Source: DATBQN01 sp963799925 (lineage in GTDB: Bacteria; Acidobacteriota; Thermoanaerobaculia; Multivoradales; UBA5704). From it: a stretch of DNA of 64,000 nt. The position numbers and the translations under genes were made by a program. The stretch's first letter is position 1, and every line of letters begins with the position of its first letter. The notes beneath the pieces were generated by a model, which was not told the origin of the DNA, did not search any database, and saw only the letters and a program-made list of their open reading frames with translations. The stretch spans positions 744,001-808,000 of the forward strand of contig CAWCYZ010000004.1 of the NCBI GenBank assembly GCA_963799925.1, written 5' to 3'. This document shows positions 43,885 to 51,796 of the stretch, in pieces.

Positions 43885-44469
43885 ATGAGCCAGCGTTCCT
43901 GCCCACTCCTCCTCCTGTCGATCGCGCTCGCCCTCAGCGCCGGCGCGCTGGTGGCGCAGGCGCCGGCGCCCGGCGGCGGCCGCGAGCATCTCGACTTGGC
44001 GACCGACCTCCTGAAGCGCGGCCGGACGGAGGAGGCCGTCGCCGAGGCGCGGCGGTCGCTCGCCCTGGAGCCCGCGGGACCCGTCGCGAAGAAAGCGCGG
44101 GTGCTCGTTTGCCACCACCGTCAGGGGGGTCCGCCGGCCGCGGCGCCGAGCTCGTCCGCGGGCTCGACCGAACCCGACGGCGAAGCTCTCACGGTCGGCG
44201 GCGGGGTGAGTCGGCCGGAGATCCTCTTCCGGGTGAATCCCCGCTACCCGCCCGAGCTCAGGTCGAGCCAGGCGCCGGGCTCCGTCCAGGTCGAGGTGAC
44301 GATCGATACGGAGGGCTGCGTTGCCGCCGCTCGCGTCCTGCCCGGCGCCGACCCCGCCTTCGGTCGAGCGGCGTCCGAGGCCATGCGGCAGTGGGTCTTC
44401 CAACCGGCGACATTCAAGGACCGGCCGGTCAAGGTCCATTACACCCTTTGGGCGTCGTTCGAGAGTTGA
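43885..44469 (+). CDS. Secreted TonB C-terminal-domain protein
   Basis: 194 aa from ATG 43885 (AAGGAG six nt upstream). Signal peptide with LLLLSIALALSAGALVAQ. A short TPR-like helical pair (LATDLLKRGRTEEAVAEARRSLALEP) precedes a TonB C-terminal domain: PEILFRVNPRYPPELR, GSVQVEVTIDTEGCV and AMRQWVFQPATFKDRPV. Unlike true TonB it has no N-terminal membrane anchor linked to ExbB/D and no long Pro-rich arm. It is probably a periplasmic or outer-membrane relative rather than an energy transducer. Divergent from the PKD protein. Confidence 0.82.
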   Translation: MSQRSCPLLLLSIALALSAGALVAQAPAPGGGREHLDLATDLLKRGRTEEAVAEARRSLALEPAGPVAKKARVLVCHHRQGGPPAAAPSSSAGSTEPDGEALTVGGGVSRPEILFRVNPRYPPELRSSQAPGSVQVEVTIDTEGCVAAARVLPGADPAFGRAASEAMRQWVFQPATFKDRPVKVHYTLWASFES

Positions 44470-44499
44470 ATCAGGCTCGTCTCTGCCGGCTCGGCCGCC

Positions 44500-45060
44500 T
44501 CACTCGCGCGTCAGGGCGAGGAGCTTCGTCATCGTCGCCCAGTTGCGGGTGGTCACGGCGGCGCCGAGCACGCGGCCGACGGCCTCGGGCAGCTTGCTCG
44601 CGAGCATTCCCTCCGGGCACCAGAGGTAGGCGACGCGGGCGCCGAGCGCCAGGGCCTCGGGGGCCCAGTCCTGCGCCGCCAGGGCCTTCAGCCGCGACCG
44701 GTCCGCCGGGTCGGCGAGGACGGCGACGAGCAGGCGTGACGGGTCGTGGGCGAGATCGAGCAGGGGGTTCTCGGCGACGGCCACGGCCAGCTCCTCGGCG
44801 GTGAGCACCGTGACGCGGGACGAGACGCCGAGCCGCGCGGCGAGCCCCTCCTCGATGCGCGAGGCGGCGTCGCCCGCCGCTGCTCCGGGCGCGGTGAAGA
44901 CGACGTTGCCGCTGTTGAGCAGCGTGCGCACGTCGCCATAGCCGAGAGCCTCGACGAGCGCCCGCAGCTCCGCCATCGCCACCCGCTTGGCGCGCCCGAC
45001 GTTGATGCCGCGGAGCAGCGCCACCTGTCTGCCGTTCACCGTGCCAACCTTACGAGGCAT
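44500..45060 (-). CDS. DUF1697 family protein
   Basis: 186 aa. The family signature VALLRGINVGRAKRVAMAELRALVEALGYGDVRTLLNSGNVVF is unmistakable in pieces, together with NWATMTKLLAL at the C terminus. The function of DUF1697 is unknown. The first ATG (45060) is used; a GTG at 45039 closer to the usual family start is an alternative. No signal or membrane segment. Convergent with the TonB-domain gene with a 30-bp gap. Confidence 0.88.
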   Translation of the reverse strand: MPRKVGTVNGRQVALLRGINVGRAKRVAMAELRALVEALGYGDVRTLLNSGNVVFTAPGAAAGDAASRIEEGLAARLGVSSRVTVLTAEELAVAVAENPLLDLAHDPSRLLVAVLADPADRSRLKALAAQDWAPEALALGARVAYLWCPEGMLASKLPEAVGRVLGAAVTTRNWATMTKLLALTRE

Positions 45061-45203
45061 GAGCCTGCCGATCTCCGTCGCTAGTCGATCCCCAACGCGC
45101 TCCGGATCGTATCGCGTCTCGCGGCTCCCGCCTCGGATCTCGCGCGGCAGCCGGCGAACCAGAGAAGCCTCGATGCCGGGTCCGAAAACGTCACTGCCCA
45201 GCG

Positions 45204-45570
45204 GCGAAAAGAGCTAGCCTCGCCGCGAAATCACCCTGGACCGCGGCCGCAGCGAGCCGGACCGCCGCGAAATCAGCCACCACGAGCACGAAATCAGCTT
45301 GGCACACGGCGAAATAAGCTCGGACATCGCCGAAGCAACGTTCCCGGGCGGGCGTGCAACGCTCCCCGCCGGCGAAGCTACGAAGAGCGGGGACGGCGCT
45401 CAGCAGAAGGGGGACAAGAACCTGAAGCCAGGGGACGGAGCTGCGAAGAACGGGGACCGGAGAGCGTTGCCGAGCGGCGCGGCAACGAAGAAGCGGGACA
45501 CGGCGTCGAATTTCGGGGACGGAAGCACGAAGCCATGGGACCGAACTACGAAGCCATGGGACGGTCCGGC
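45204..45570 (+). repeat. degenerate 21-bp tandem array
   Basis: A GAA-centred motif recurs with 21-bp spacing: 45206, 45227, 45269, 45290, 45311, 45332, 45374 in a first phase (CGAAATCAG type), then 45382, 45406, 45424, 45445, 45487, 45508, 45529, 45550 in a second phase (CGAAGNNNGGGGAC type, the last two ACGAAGCCATGGGAC). One + frame through the array reads as degenerate heptapeptides (GEISSDI, GDGAAKN, WDRTTKP, WDGPALP). It has no start codon with a ribosome site and a stop at 45215. Coding is therefore not claimed; this looks like eroded repeat DNA. Confidence 0.65.
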
Positions 45571-45985
45571 GTTACCTCGCGACCGGGCGACCGGGACCGG
45601 CTGTCGTGGCGCAGAATCAGCTCCGGCGGACTGCGCCTTTCACGGACAGATAGCCGGATGTGGAGCGCTCTTACGGCAACCTGAGCGATCGTGCTGGTGC
45701 CGGGAAGGGTGGCATCCTGCACCGCCTCCGTGCCGATCGTCGAGACTCTATCTCCCTTCCTGCCATTGCGGCGAAGCCAGGGTGGGATCCGTGGAGCTTC
45801 CAGGTCCTCTGGTGGCTTCGTCTGAATCCTCCCGGCCTGCGGCCGGCTTTCGCTACGTAGCTCAGCAGCCGTAGCGACGTGGCTCCAGGTTCCGTCGCGA
45901 TCCGGTTATCATCGCGGCCACCGTGCCCCGCCGCCACCCTCCGCCGACCGAGATCGGCGGAGCTCTCTTCGCCCGGAGGTCGTCG
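45571..45985. other. non-coding region before the sortilin-like gene
   Basis: About 415 nt without a supported gene. Open frames on both strands (for example a minus-strand frame containing GGFRRSHQRTW and HGSHPGFAAMAGRE) look like a dispersed repeat translated by chance rather than a protein. The last bases supply CCCGGAGG, the ribosome site of the next gene. No clear promoter was found. Confidence 0.45.
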
Positions 45986-48900
45986 ATGCTTCTACGCCGT
46001 CTGCTCGCCGCCGTCGTGCTCCTGCTGGCCGGCTCCGCCGTTCGCGCCGAGGTCGATCCGGCGCTGTTCCAGGATCTCCATTGGCGGCTCTTGGGGCCGT
46101 TCCGCGGCGGGCGGGTTCTCGCGGCCGCGGGGGTGCCCGGGGAAGCGGAGCGGTTCTATTTCGGGAGCGTCAACGGCGGCGTCTGGGACGACGGACGACG
46201 CCGGGCGCACGTGGCGGCCGATCTTCGACGGGCAGCCGGTCGGCTCGGTCGGGGCGCTCGCCATCGCTCCCTCCGATCCGCGGGTGATCTACGTCGGCAC
46301 CGGCGAGGCCGACATGCGCTCCGACATCACCCAGGGCGAGGGGGTGTTCAAGTCGACCGACGGCGGCAGGAGCTGGGCGCACGCGGGGCTCGCCGACTCG
46401 CAGCAGATCGGCCGCGTGCTGGTCGATCCCGGCGACCCGCGGGTCGTCTATGTCGCGGCGCTCGGCCACCCTTACGGGCCCAATGCCGAGCGCGGCGTCT
46501 TCCGCTCGCGCGACGGCGGGGCGAGCTGGCGGAAGGTGCTGGGGCCCGATGCCGACACGGGTGCAATCGACCTCGCCTTCGAGCCCGGCAACCCGCGGGT
46601 GATCTATGCCGCCCTCTGGCACGCCCGGCGCACGCCGTGGCACGTCTACCCGCCGGCGAGCGGCCCCGGCGGCGGGCTCTTCAAGTCGACCGACGGCGGC
46701 GACACCTGGAAGCCGCTGACGAAGGGGCTGCCGGCGGCGCCCGGGCGGATCGGCATCGCCGTCGCGCCCTCCCAGCCGCGGCGCGTCTACGCCATCGTCG
46801 ACGCCGCCGAGGGCGGCCTCTACCGCTCGGACGACGCGGGCGCGAGCTGGACGCGGATGAACGGCGAGGCGCCGATCTGGCAGCGCGGCTGGTACTTCGG
46901 CGGCATCACCGTCGAGCCGCGGGACGCCGACGTCGTCTACCTCCCCAACGTCAACGTCTACCGCTCGACCGACGGCGGCAGGACCTTCGCCACGGTCCAC
47001 GGCGCGCCGGGGGGGACGACTACCACCAGCTCTGGATCGATCCGCTGCAGCCGGAGCGGCGCATCCTGGGCGTCGACCAGGGGGCGGTGGTGTCGGTCAA
47101 CGGCGGCCGCACCTGGAGCTCCTGGTACAACCAGCCGACCGGCCAGTTCTACCATGTCATCACCGACCGCCGTTTCCCCTACTGGGTGTACGGCTCGCAG
47201 CAGGACTCCGGCGCCGCCGGCGTCCCCAGCCGCACCAACGGCTACGACGGCATCAACCTGACCGAGTTCCGCGGCATCACCGCCGGCGGCGAGAGCGACG
47301 AGGTGGCGCCCGACCCGCGCGACCCCGAGGTGCTCTTCGGCGGCCGCGTCGACCGGGAGGATCTGCGCACCGGGCAGACGCGGTCGGTCGACCCGACCCT
47401 CGCGCATCCCGCCGGGAGCGATCCCTACCGCGGCGCCTGGACGCTGCCGCTCGCCTTCTCGCCGCGCGACCCGCGGGTCCTCTACTTCGCCAACCAGCGC
47501 CTCTTCCGCACCGCCGACGGCGGCGAGCGCTGGACGGCGATCAGCCCCGACCTGACGCGGCGGGACCCCGGCGTGCCGCCGAACCTCGACCCGGCGGCCG
47601 CGGCGGACGAGCCGGGGACCGGCCCGCGGCGCGGCGTCCTCTATGCCATTGCGCCGTCGCGCCTCGCCGACCGCGACGTCTGGGTGGGCACCGACGACGG
47701 CCTGATCTGGCGGACGCGGGACGAGGGCGGCCACTGGACGGACGTCACCCCCGCGGCGCTCACCCCGTGGTCCAAGGTCGGCATGCTCGAGGCCTCGCAC
47801 TTCGACGCCGAGACCGCCTACGCGGCCGTCGACCGCCACCGGCTGGAGGACCGCAAACCCTACGTCTACCGCACCCACGACGGCGGCCGGCACTGGCAGC
47901 TCGCGGCGGCCGGCATCCCCGACGGCAGCTTCGTCAACGCGGTGCGCGAGGACCCGGTGCGCCGCGGGCTGCTCTACGCCGGGACGGAGAAGGGCGTCTA
48001 CGTGTCGTTCGACGACGGCGACCGCTGGCAGCCGCTCCAGGCGGGCCTGCCGGCGACCTCGGTGCGCGACCTGGACGTCCACGGCGACGACCTGGTGATC
48101 GCGACCCACGGCCGCGCCTTCTGGGTGCTCGACGACGTCGCGCCGCTGCGCCAGGCGGACGAGCGGGTGGCGCGCGCCGCCGCCTGGCTCTTCCGGCCGG
48201 CGACGGCGGTCCGCCTGCGCCCGGCCGGCTTCACCGGCACGCCGTTCCCCAAGGACGAGCCGGCGGCGGCCAACCCGCCGGCGGGGGCCTGCCTCGACTA
48301 TTTCCTCAAGGGCCCGGCGAAGCGGCTGACGCTCGAGATCCGCGACGAGCAGGGCGGGCTGGTGCGGCGCTACACGGCCGGGGGCGAGGCATCGTCCAAG
48401 ATTTCCGGCGCCGCGGCCCGCGGCCTGCTGCCCGTCGCCCCGGAGTGGCTGCCGGAGCAGGCGCCGCCGTCGACCGCCGCCGGCATGCACCGCTTCGTCT
48501 GGCCGCTGCGCTACGCGCCGATCGCCGGAGCGGGCTCGGCCAACGCCGCGGGCGGCGGCGAGGAGAACCCGTGGGCGGACGGCGTGTGGGCGCCCCCCGG
48601 CCGCTACGAGGTGGTGCTCGACGCCGACGGCGTCCGCTCCACCCAGCCGCTCACCGTGGCGCCCGACCCGCGCCTCGCGCTGCCGCCGGCGGCCTACGCG
48701 GCGCAGCTCGCGCTCGCCCGCCGGATCGAGGGCATGGCCGCGCGGGTGAGCGCCGCGGCGGCGGAGGCGGGCCGGCTCGCCAAGGCGCTCGCCGAGCGGC
48801 GGCGGGACGCGAGCGCCGCGGTCGGCCCGGCGATCGACGCCCTCCTGGCCCGCGTCGCCGCGGTCTCCGGCGCCGCGGCGCCGGCGCCGCCGGGACCTCC

Positions 48901-49147
48901 CTGGTGGAAGCCGGCGAGGCCGCCGGCCGGCCTCGCCGCCGCGAGCGCCGAGCTCGCCCGGCTCGCCAACGCCGTCGACGGCGCGGACGGCGCCCCCTCG
49001 CCGGACGCCGTCGCCGGCTTCGCCAAGGTCGAGGCATCGGCCGCCGCCGGCCTCGCGGCGTGGAACGAGCTGAAGACGAGGGATCTCGCCGCCTTGAACG
49101 CCCGGCTGGCGGCGGCGGGGGAGAAGGCGATCGCGCTCGCGCCGTAG
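45986..49147 (+). CDS. Sortilin/VPS10-like BNR-repeat secreted protein (two frameshifts)
   Basis: About 1053 aa when read through. ATG 45986 follows GGAGG; the signal peptide is LLAAVVLLLAGSAVRA. The body is a ten-bladed-type propeller with repeated Asp-box/BNR motifs (STDGGRSW, SRDGGASW, STDGGDTW, THDGGRHW, SFDDGDRW). A C-terminal region has GTPFPKDEP, WPLRYAP and a helical tail. Such proteins are often misnamed glycosyl hydrolase. The frame breaks at about 46190 (after NGGVW, +1) and returns at 47007-47013, where a G run is seven instead of the eight needed for APGGDDYHQLW. The second is a homopolymer loss typical of sequencing error. Role unknown, extracytoplasmic. Confidence 0.82.
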   Translation: MLLRRLLAAVVLLLAGSAVRAEVDPALFQDLHWRLLGPFRGGRVLAAAGVPGEAERFYFGSVNGGVWDDGRRRAHVAADLRRAAGRLGRGARHRSLRSAGDLRRHRRGRHALRHHPGRGGVQVDRRRQELGARGARRLAADRPRAGRSRRPAGRLCRGARPPLRAQCRARRLPLARRRGELAEGAGARCRHGCNRPRLRARQPAGDLCRPLARPAHAVARLPAGERPRRRALQVDRRRRHLEAADEGAAGGARADRHRRRALPAAARLRHRRRRRGRPLPLGRRGRELDADERRGADLAARLVLRRHHRRAAGRRRRLPPQRQRLPLDRRRQDLRHGPRRAGGDDYHQLWIDPLQPERRILGVDQGAVVSVNGGRTWSSWYNQPTGQFYHVITDRRFPYWVYGSQQDSGAAGVPSRTNGYDGINLTEFRGITAGGESDEVAPDPRDPEVLFGGRVDREDLRTGQTRSVDPTLAHPAGSDPYRGAWTLPLAFSPRDPRVLYFANQRLFRTADGGERWTAISPDLTRRDPGVPPNLDPAAAADEPGTGPRRGVLYAIAPSRLADRDVWVGTDDGLIWRTRDEGGHWTDVTPAALTPWSKVGMLEASHFDAETAYAAVDRHRLEDRKPYVYRTHDGGRHWQLAAAGIPDGSFVNAVREDPVRRGLLYAGTEKGVYVSFDDGDRWQPLQAGLPATSVRDLDVHGDDLVIATHGRAFWVLDDVAPLRQADERVARAAAWLFRPATAVRLRPAGFTGTPFPKDEPAAANPPAGACLDYFLKGPAKRLTLEIRDEQGGLVRRYTAGGEASSKISGAAARGLLPVAPEWLPEQAPPSTAAGMHRFVWPLRYAPIAGAGSANAAGGGEENPWADGVWAPPGRYEVVLDADGVRSTQPLTVAPDPRLALPPAAYAAQLALARRIEGMAARVSAAAAEAGRLAKALAERRRDASAAVGPAIDALLARVAAVSGAAAPAPPGPPWWKPARPPAGLAAASAELARLANAVDGADGAPSPDAVAGFAKVEASAAAGLAAWNELKTRDLAALNARLAAAGEKAIALAP

Positions 49148-49310
49148 GGCCGCCGCCCGGCTCCCCGCCGGCTGGCGGGGGACCCTGGCGCTCTCCCGTC
49201 GGCGCAACCTTGGCGCGGCGGGCGCGTAGGAGCCTCGGGTGCGGCCCGCCGGTCGGCGGGCGCCGCGCTCTAGGCGCCTCGATCCGCGGCCGGTCTCGAA
49301 GGAAGGCGGC

Positions 49311-51749
49311 ATGGCCATGCTGGAGCAAGACCTCGTCTGGGCGGTCCGCACCATGCGCCGCAATCTGGGGCTCACGGTCGCCGTCGTGCTGTCGCTCGGC
49401 CTCGCGCTCGGCGCCAACGCCGCGGTGTGGAGCGTCGCCGACGCCTTCCTCCTCCGCCCGCTCGGCATCCGGGAGATCGACCGCGTGGTGCGGGTGCGGG
49501 AGAACCGCGCCGAGCCGGGGACCGACGCCGACCTGCGGAGCGTGTCGACGCGGACCTTCCTGCGCTGGCGGGCGGAGAACCGCGTCTTCGCCGCGATGGC
49601 CGCGGGCACCGGCGCCGACGTCGTCCTCTCCGGGCGCGGGGCGCCCGAGCGCCTGCCGGCGGCGCGGGTGACGGCGGGCTTCTTCTCGACCCTCGGTATC
49701 GCCCCGGCGCTCGGCCGCGACTTCCTCGCCGAGGAGGACCGGCCCGGCGGGCGCCACGTCGTCCTCCTCGGCCACGGGCTGTGGGAGCGGCGCTTCGGCG
49801 CCGCGCCCGGCGTCCTCGGGCAGACCCTGATCCTGAACGGCCAGCCGTACACCGTCGTCGGCGTCATGCCGCGCGGCCTGCGCCATCCCTACCAGGCGGA
49901 GCTCTGGGTGCCGCTCGTCCCGGTCGACAGCCCGAGCGGCCCCGAGGAGCAGCTCTACGTGCCGGCGCGCCTGCGGCGCGGCGTGCCGCTGGCGCGGGCG
50001 GGCGCCGAGATGTCCCGCCTGACGGCGCGCCTGCGCGCCGCCGACCCGCGGCCCGACGCGCCGCGGTCGGCCGACCTCTCGCCGCTCCGCGGCGAGCTGG
50101 TGGGCGACCTCGACCGCCTCCTCGCCCTCCTCTCGGCGGTCGCCGCCCTGGTGCTCCTGATCGCCTGCGCCAACGCCTCGAACCTCCTCCTGGCGCAGAG
50201 CCTGGAGCAGGGCCGCGAGGCGGCGGTGCGGACGGCGCTCGGCGCCACGCGCCTGGCGCTGGTGCGCCAGTTCCTCGCCTACAGCGTCCTCCTCGGGCTC
50301 GCCGGCGGCGCCCTCGGCCTCCTGCTCTCGGCCTGGAGCCTGGCGCCGCTGGTGTCGATCTCGCCCGTCTACGCGCTCGGCGAGTTCGACATCACGCCGC
50401 GCCTCGGCGCCGCGAGCCTGGCGCTCACCGCCGGCGTCTCGCTGGCGGTCGGCATCGCCTTCGGCCTGGTCCCCGCCCTGCGCCTCTCGCGCCTCGGCCT
50501 CCGCGGCGCGCTCCGCGACGCCGGCCGCGGCAGCAGCCTGGGGCGCGGCGGCCGCCGCTTCCTGGCGGCGCTCGTCGTCTCCGAGGTCGCCCTCGCCCTG
50601 GTCGTCCTGGTCGGCGCCGGCCTGATGGGGCGGAGCCTCGAGCGCATCGTGACCGAGGACCGCGGCTTCGACCGCCGCGACGTGCTCACCTTCGCCACCG
50701 CGTTCCCGGCCTACCGCTTCCCCGACCTGGCGCACAAGGCGAGGTTCGTCGCCGAGGTCGCCCGCCGCCTCCGCGCCCTGCCCGGCGTCGCCGCGGCGGG
50801 CGCCACCACCACCCTGCCGCTCTTCCCGGGCACCGAGTCGGTGTCGTTCAGCGTCGAGGGGCGGGCGGGGCGCGGGCGGGAGGGGCGGGAGCCGTACCTC
50901 TGCCACCGGCGGATCATCACCCCCGGCTATCTCGAGGCGTTGAAGGTGCCGCTCCTGCGCGGCCGCCTCCTCGCCGAGCGCGACGACGCGCGCGCCCCGC
51001 GGGTCGTCCTCGTCAGCCGCTCCTTCGCCGACCGCTACTGGCCGGGCGAGGACCCGCTCGGCCGCCGGGTGAAGCGCGGCCGGGCCGACGCGCCGAGCCC
51101 CTGGCTGACCGTCGTCGGCGTCGTCGGCACGCTGGCGGAGACGCGCGACGAGCTCGAGCCCCATCCGGACGCCCTCTACTTCCCCTATGCCCAGCCGACC
51201 GCGCCGGCGCTCGACTCGATGGTCTTCGCGCTGCGCGCGCCGCACGCCGAGCGGCTGGCGGCGGCGGTGCGGGAGGCGGTCCGCGGCGTCGACGCGGACG
51301 AGCCGGTGTACGACGTGGCGACCCTGGAGGAGCTGTTCGGCGAGCGCACGGCGCCGGCGCGCCTCTCCTCGGCGCTCTATGGCATCCTCGGCGGCCTCGG
51401 CCTGCTGCTCGCCGGGCTCGGCCTGCACGGCGTGCTGTCCTTCACGGTGAGCCGGCGGCTGCACGAGATCGGCATCCGCTCCGCCCTCGGCGCCAGCCCC
51501 GCCGACCTGCTGCTCCTCGTGCTCGGCAACGGCCTCGGCCTCACCGGCCTCGGCCTGGCCCTGGGCGCCGCGCTCTCCCTGCCGTTCACGCGCCTGCTCG
51601 GCAGCCAGCTCCACGGCATCGAAGCGCACGACCCCTGGACCCTGGGCGGCGCCCTCCTCTTCCTCGCCGCGACCGCGCTCTTCTCGAGCCTCCTCCCCGC
51701 CCGCCGGGCGGCGCGCATCGACCCCCTCGACGCGCTGCGCCGGGAGTAG
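49311..51749 (+). CDS. Acidobacterial duplicated orphan ABC permease (ADOP)
   Basis: 812 aa from ATG 49311 (GAAGGAAGG upstream). Two FtsX/MacB permease halves are fused. The first half has LEQDLVWAVRTMRRNLGLT and a MacB-PCD domain with PYTVVGVMPRGLRHP, then helices with ALVLLIACANASNLLLA and GREAAVRTALGATR. The second half repeats this, with a MacB-PCD domain (TTTLPLFPGTESVSF) and SRRLHEIGIRSALGAS, closing PARRAARIDPLDALRRE. No ATPase domain or neighbouring ATPase gene is present, hence 'orphan'. The family is expanded in Acidobacteria, which supports the organism call. Substrate unknown. Confidence 0.93.
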   Translation: MAMLEQDLVWAVRTMRRNLGLTVAVVLSLGLALGANAAVWSVADAFLLRPLGIREIDRVVRVRENRAEPGTDADLRSVSTRTFLRWRAENRVFAAMAAGTGADVVLSGRGAPERLPAARVTAGFFSTLGIAPALGRDFLAEEDRPGGRHVVLLGHGLWERRFGAAPGVLGQTLILNGQPYTVVGVMPRGLRHPYQAELWVPLVPVDSPSGPEEQLYVPARLRRGVPLARAGAEMSRLTARLRAADPRPDAPRSADLSPLRGELVGDLDRLLALLSAVAALVLLIACANASNLLLAQSLEQGREAAVRTALGATRLALVRQFLAYSVLLGLAGGALGLLLSAWSLAPLVSISPVYALGEFDITPRLGAASLALTAGVSLAVGIAFGLVPALRLSRLGLRGALRDAGRGSSLGRGGRRFLAALVVSEVALALVVLVGAGLMGRSLERIVTEDRGFDRRDVLTFATAFPAYRFPDLAHKARFVAEVARRLRALPGVAAAGATTTLPLFPGTESVSFSVEGRAGRGREGREPYLCHRRIITPGYLEALKVPLLRGRLLAERDDARAPRVVLVSRSFADRYWPGEDPLGRRVKRGRADAPSPWLTVVGVVGTLAETRDELEPHPDALYFPYAQPTAPALDSMVFALRAPHAERLAAAVREAVRGVDADEPVYDVATLEELFGERTAPARLSSALYGILGGLGLLLAGLGLHGVLSFTVSRRLHEIGIRSALGASPADLLLLVLGNGLGLTGLGLALGAALSLPFTRLLGSQLHGIEAHDPWTLGGALLFLAATALFSSLLPARRAARIDPLDALRRE

Positions 51750-51777
51750 CCGCGCCGGGCGGTGCGCCCGGCGCGGC
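51749..51777. terminator. 13-bp perfect hairpin between convergent genes
   Basis: GCCGCGCCGGGCG (51749-51761) pairs perfectly with 51765-51777 around a GTG loop. The first arm begins at the last base of the permease stop codon; the convergent GH-like gene stops at 51797. No T-run follows on either strand, so it may be a bidirectional pause/terminator or a stabilising 3' stem. Confidence 0.65.
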
Positions 51778-51796
51778 GGGTGGAGGTTCTGTCAGC

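Noticed and set aside
45299..45874. 191-codon ORF over the 21-bp array
   Set aside because: TTG start without ribosome site, stop codon within the upstream part of the array, and a tail that looks like translated repeat DNA.
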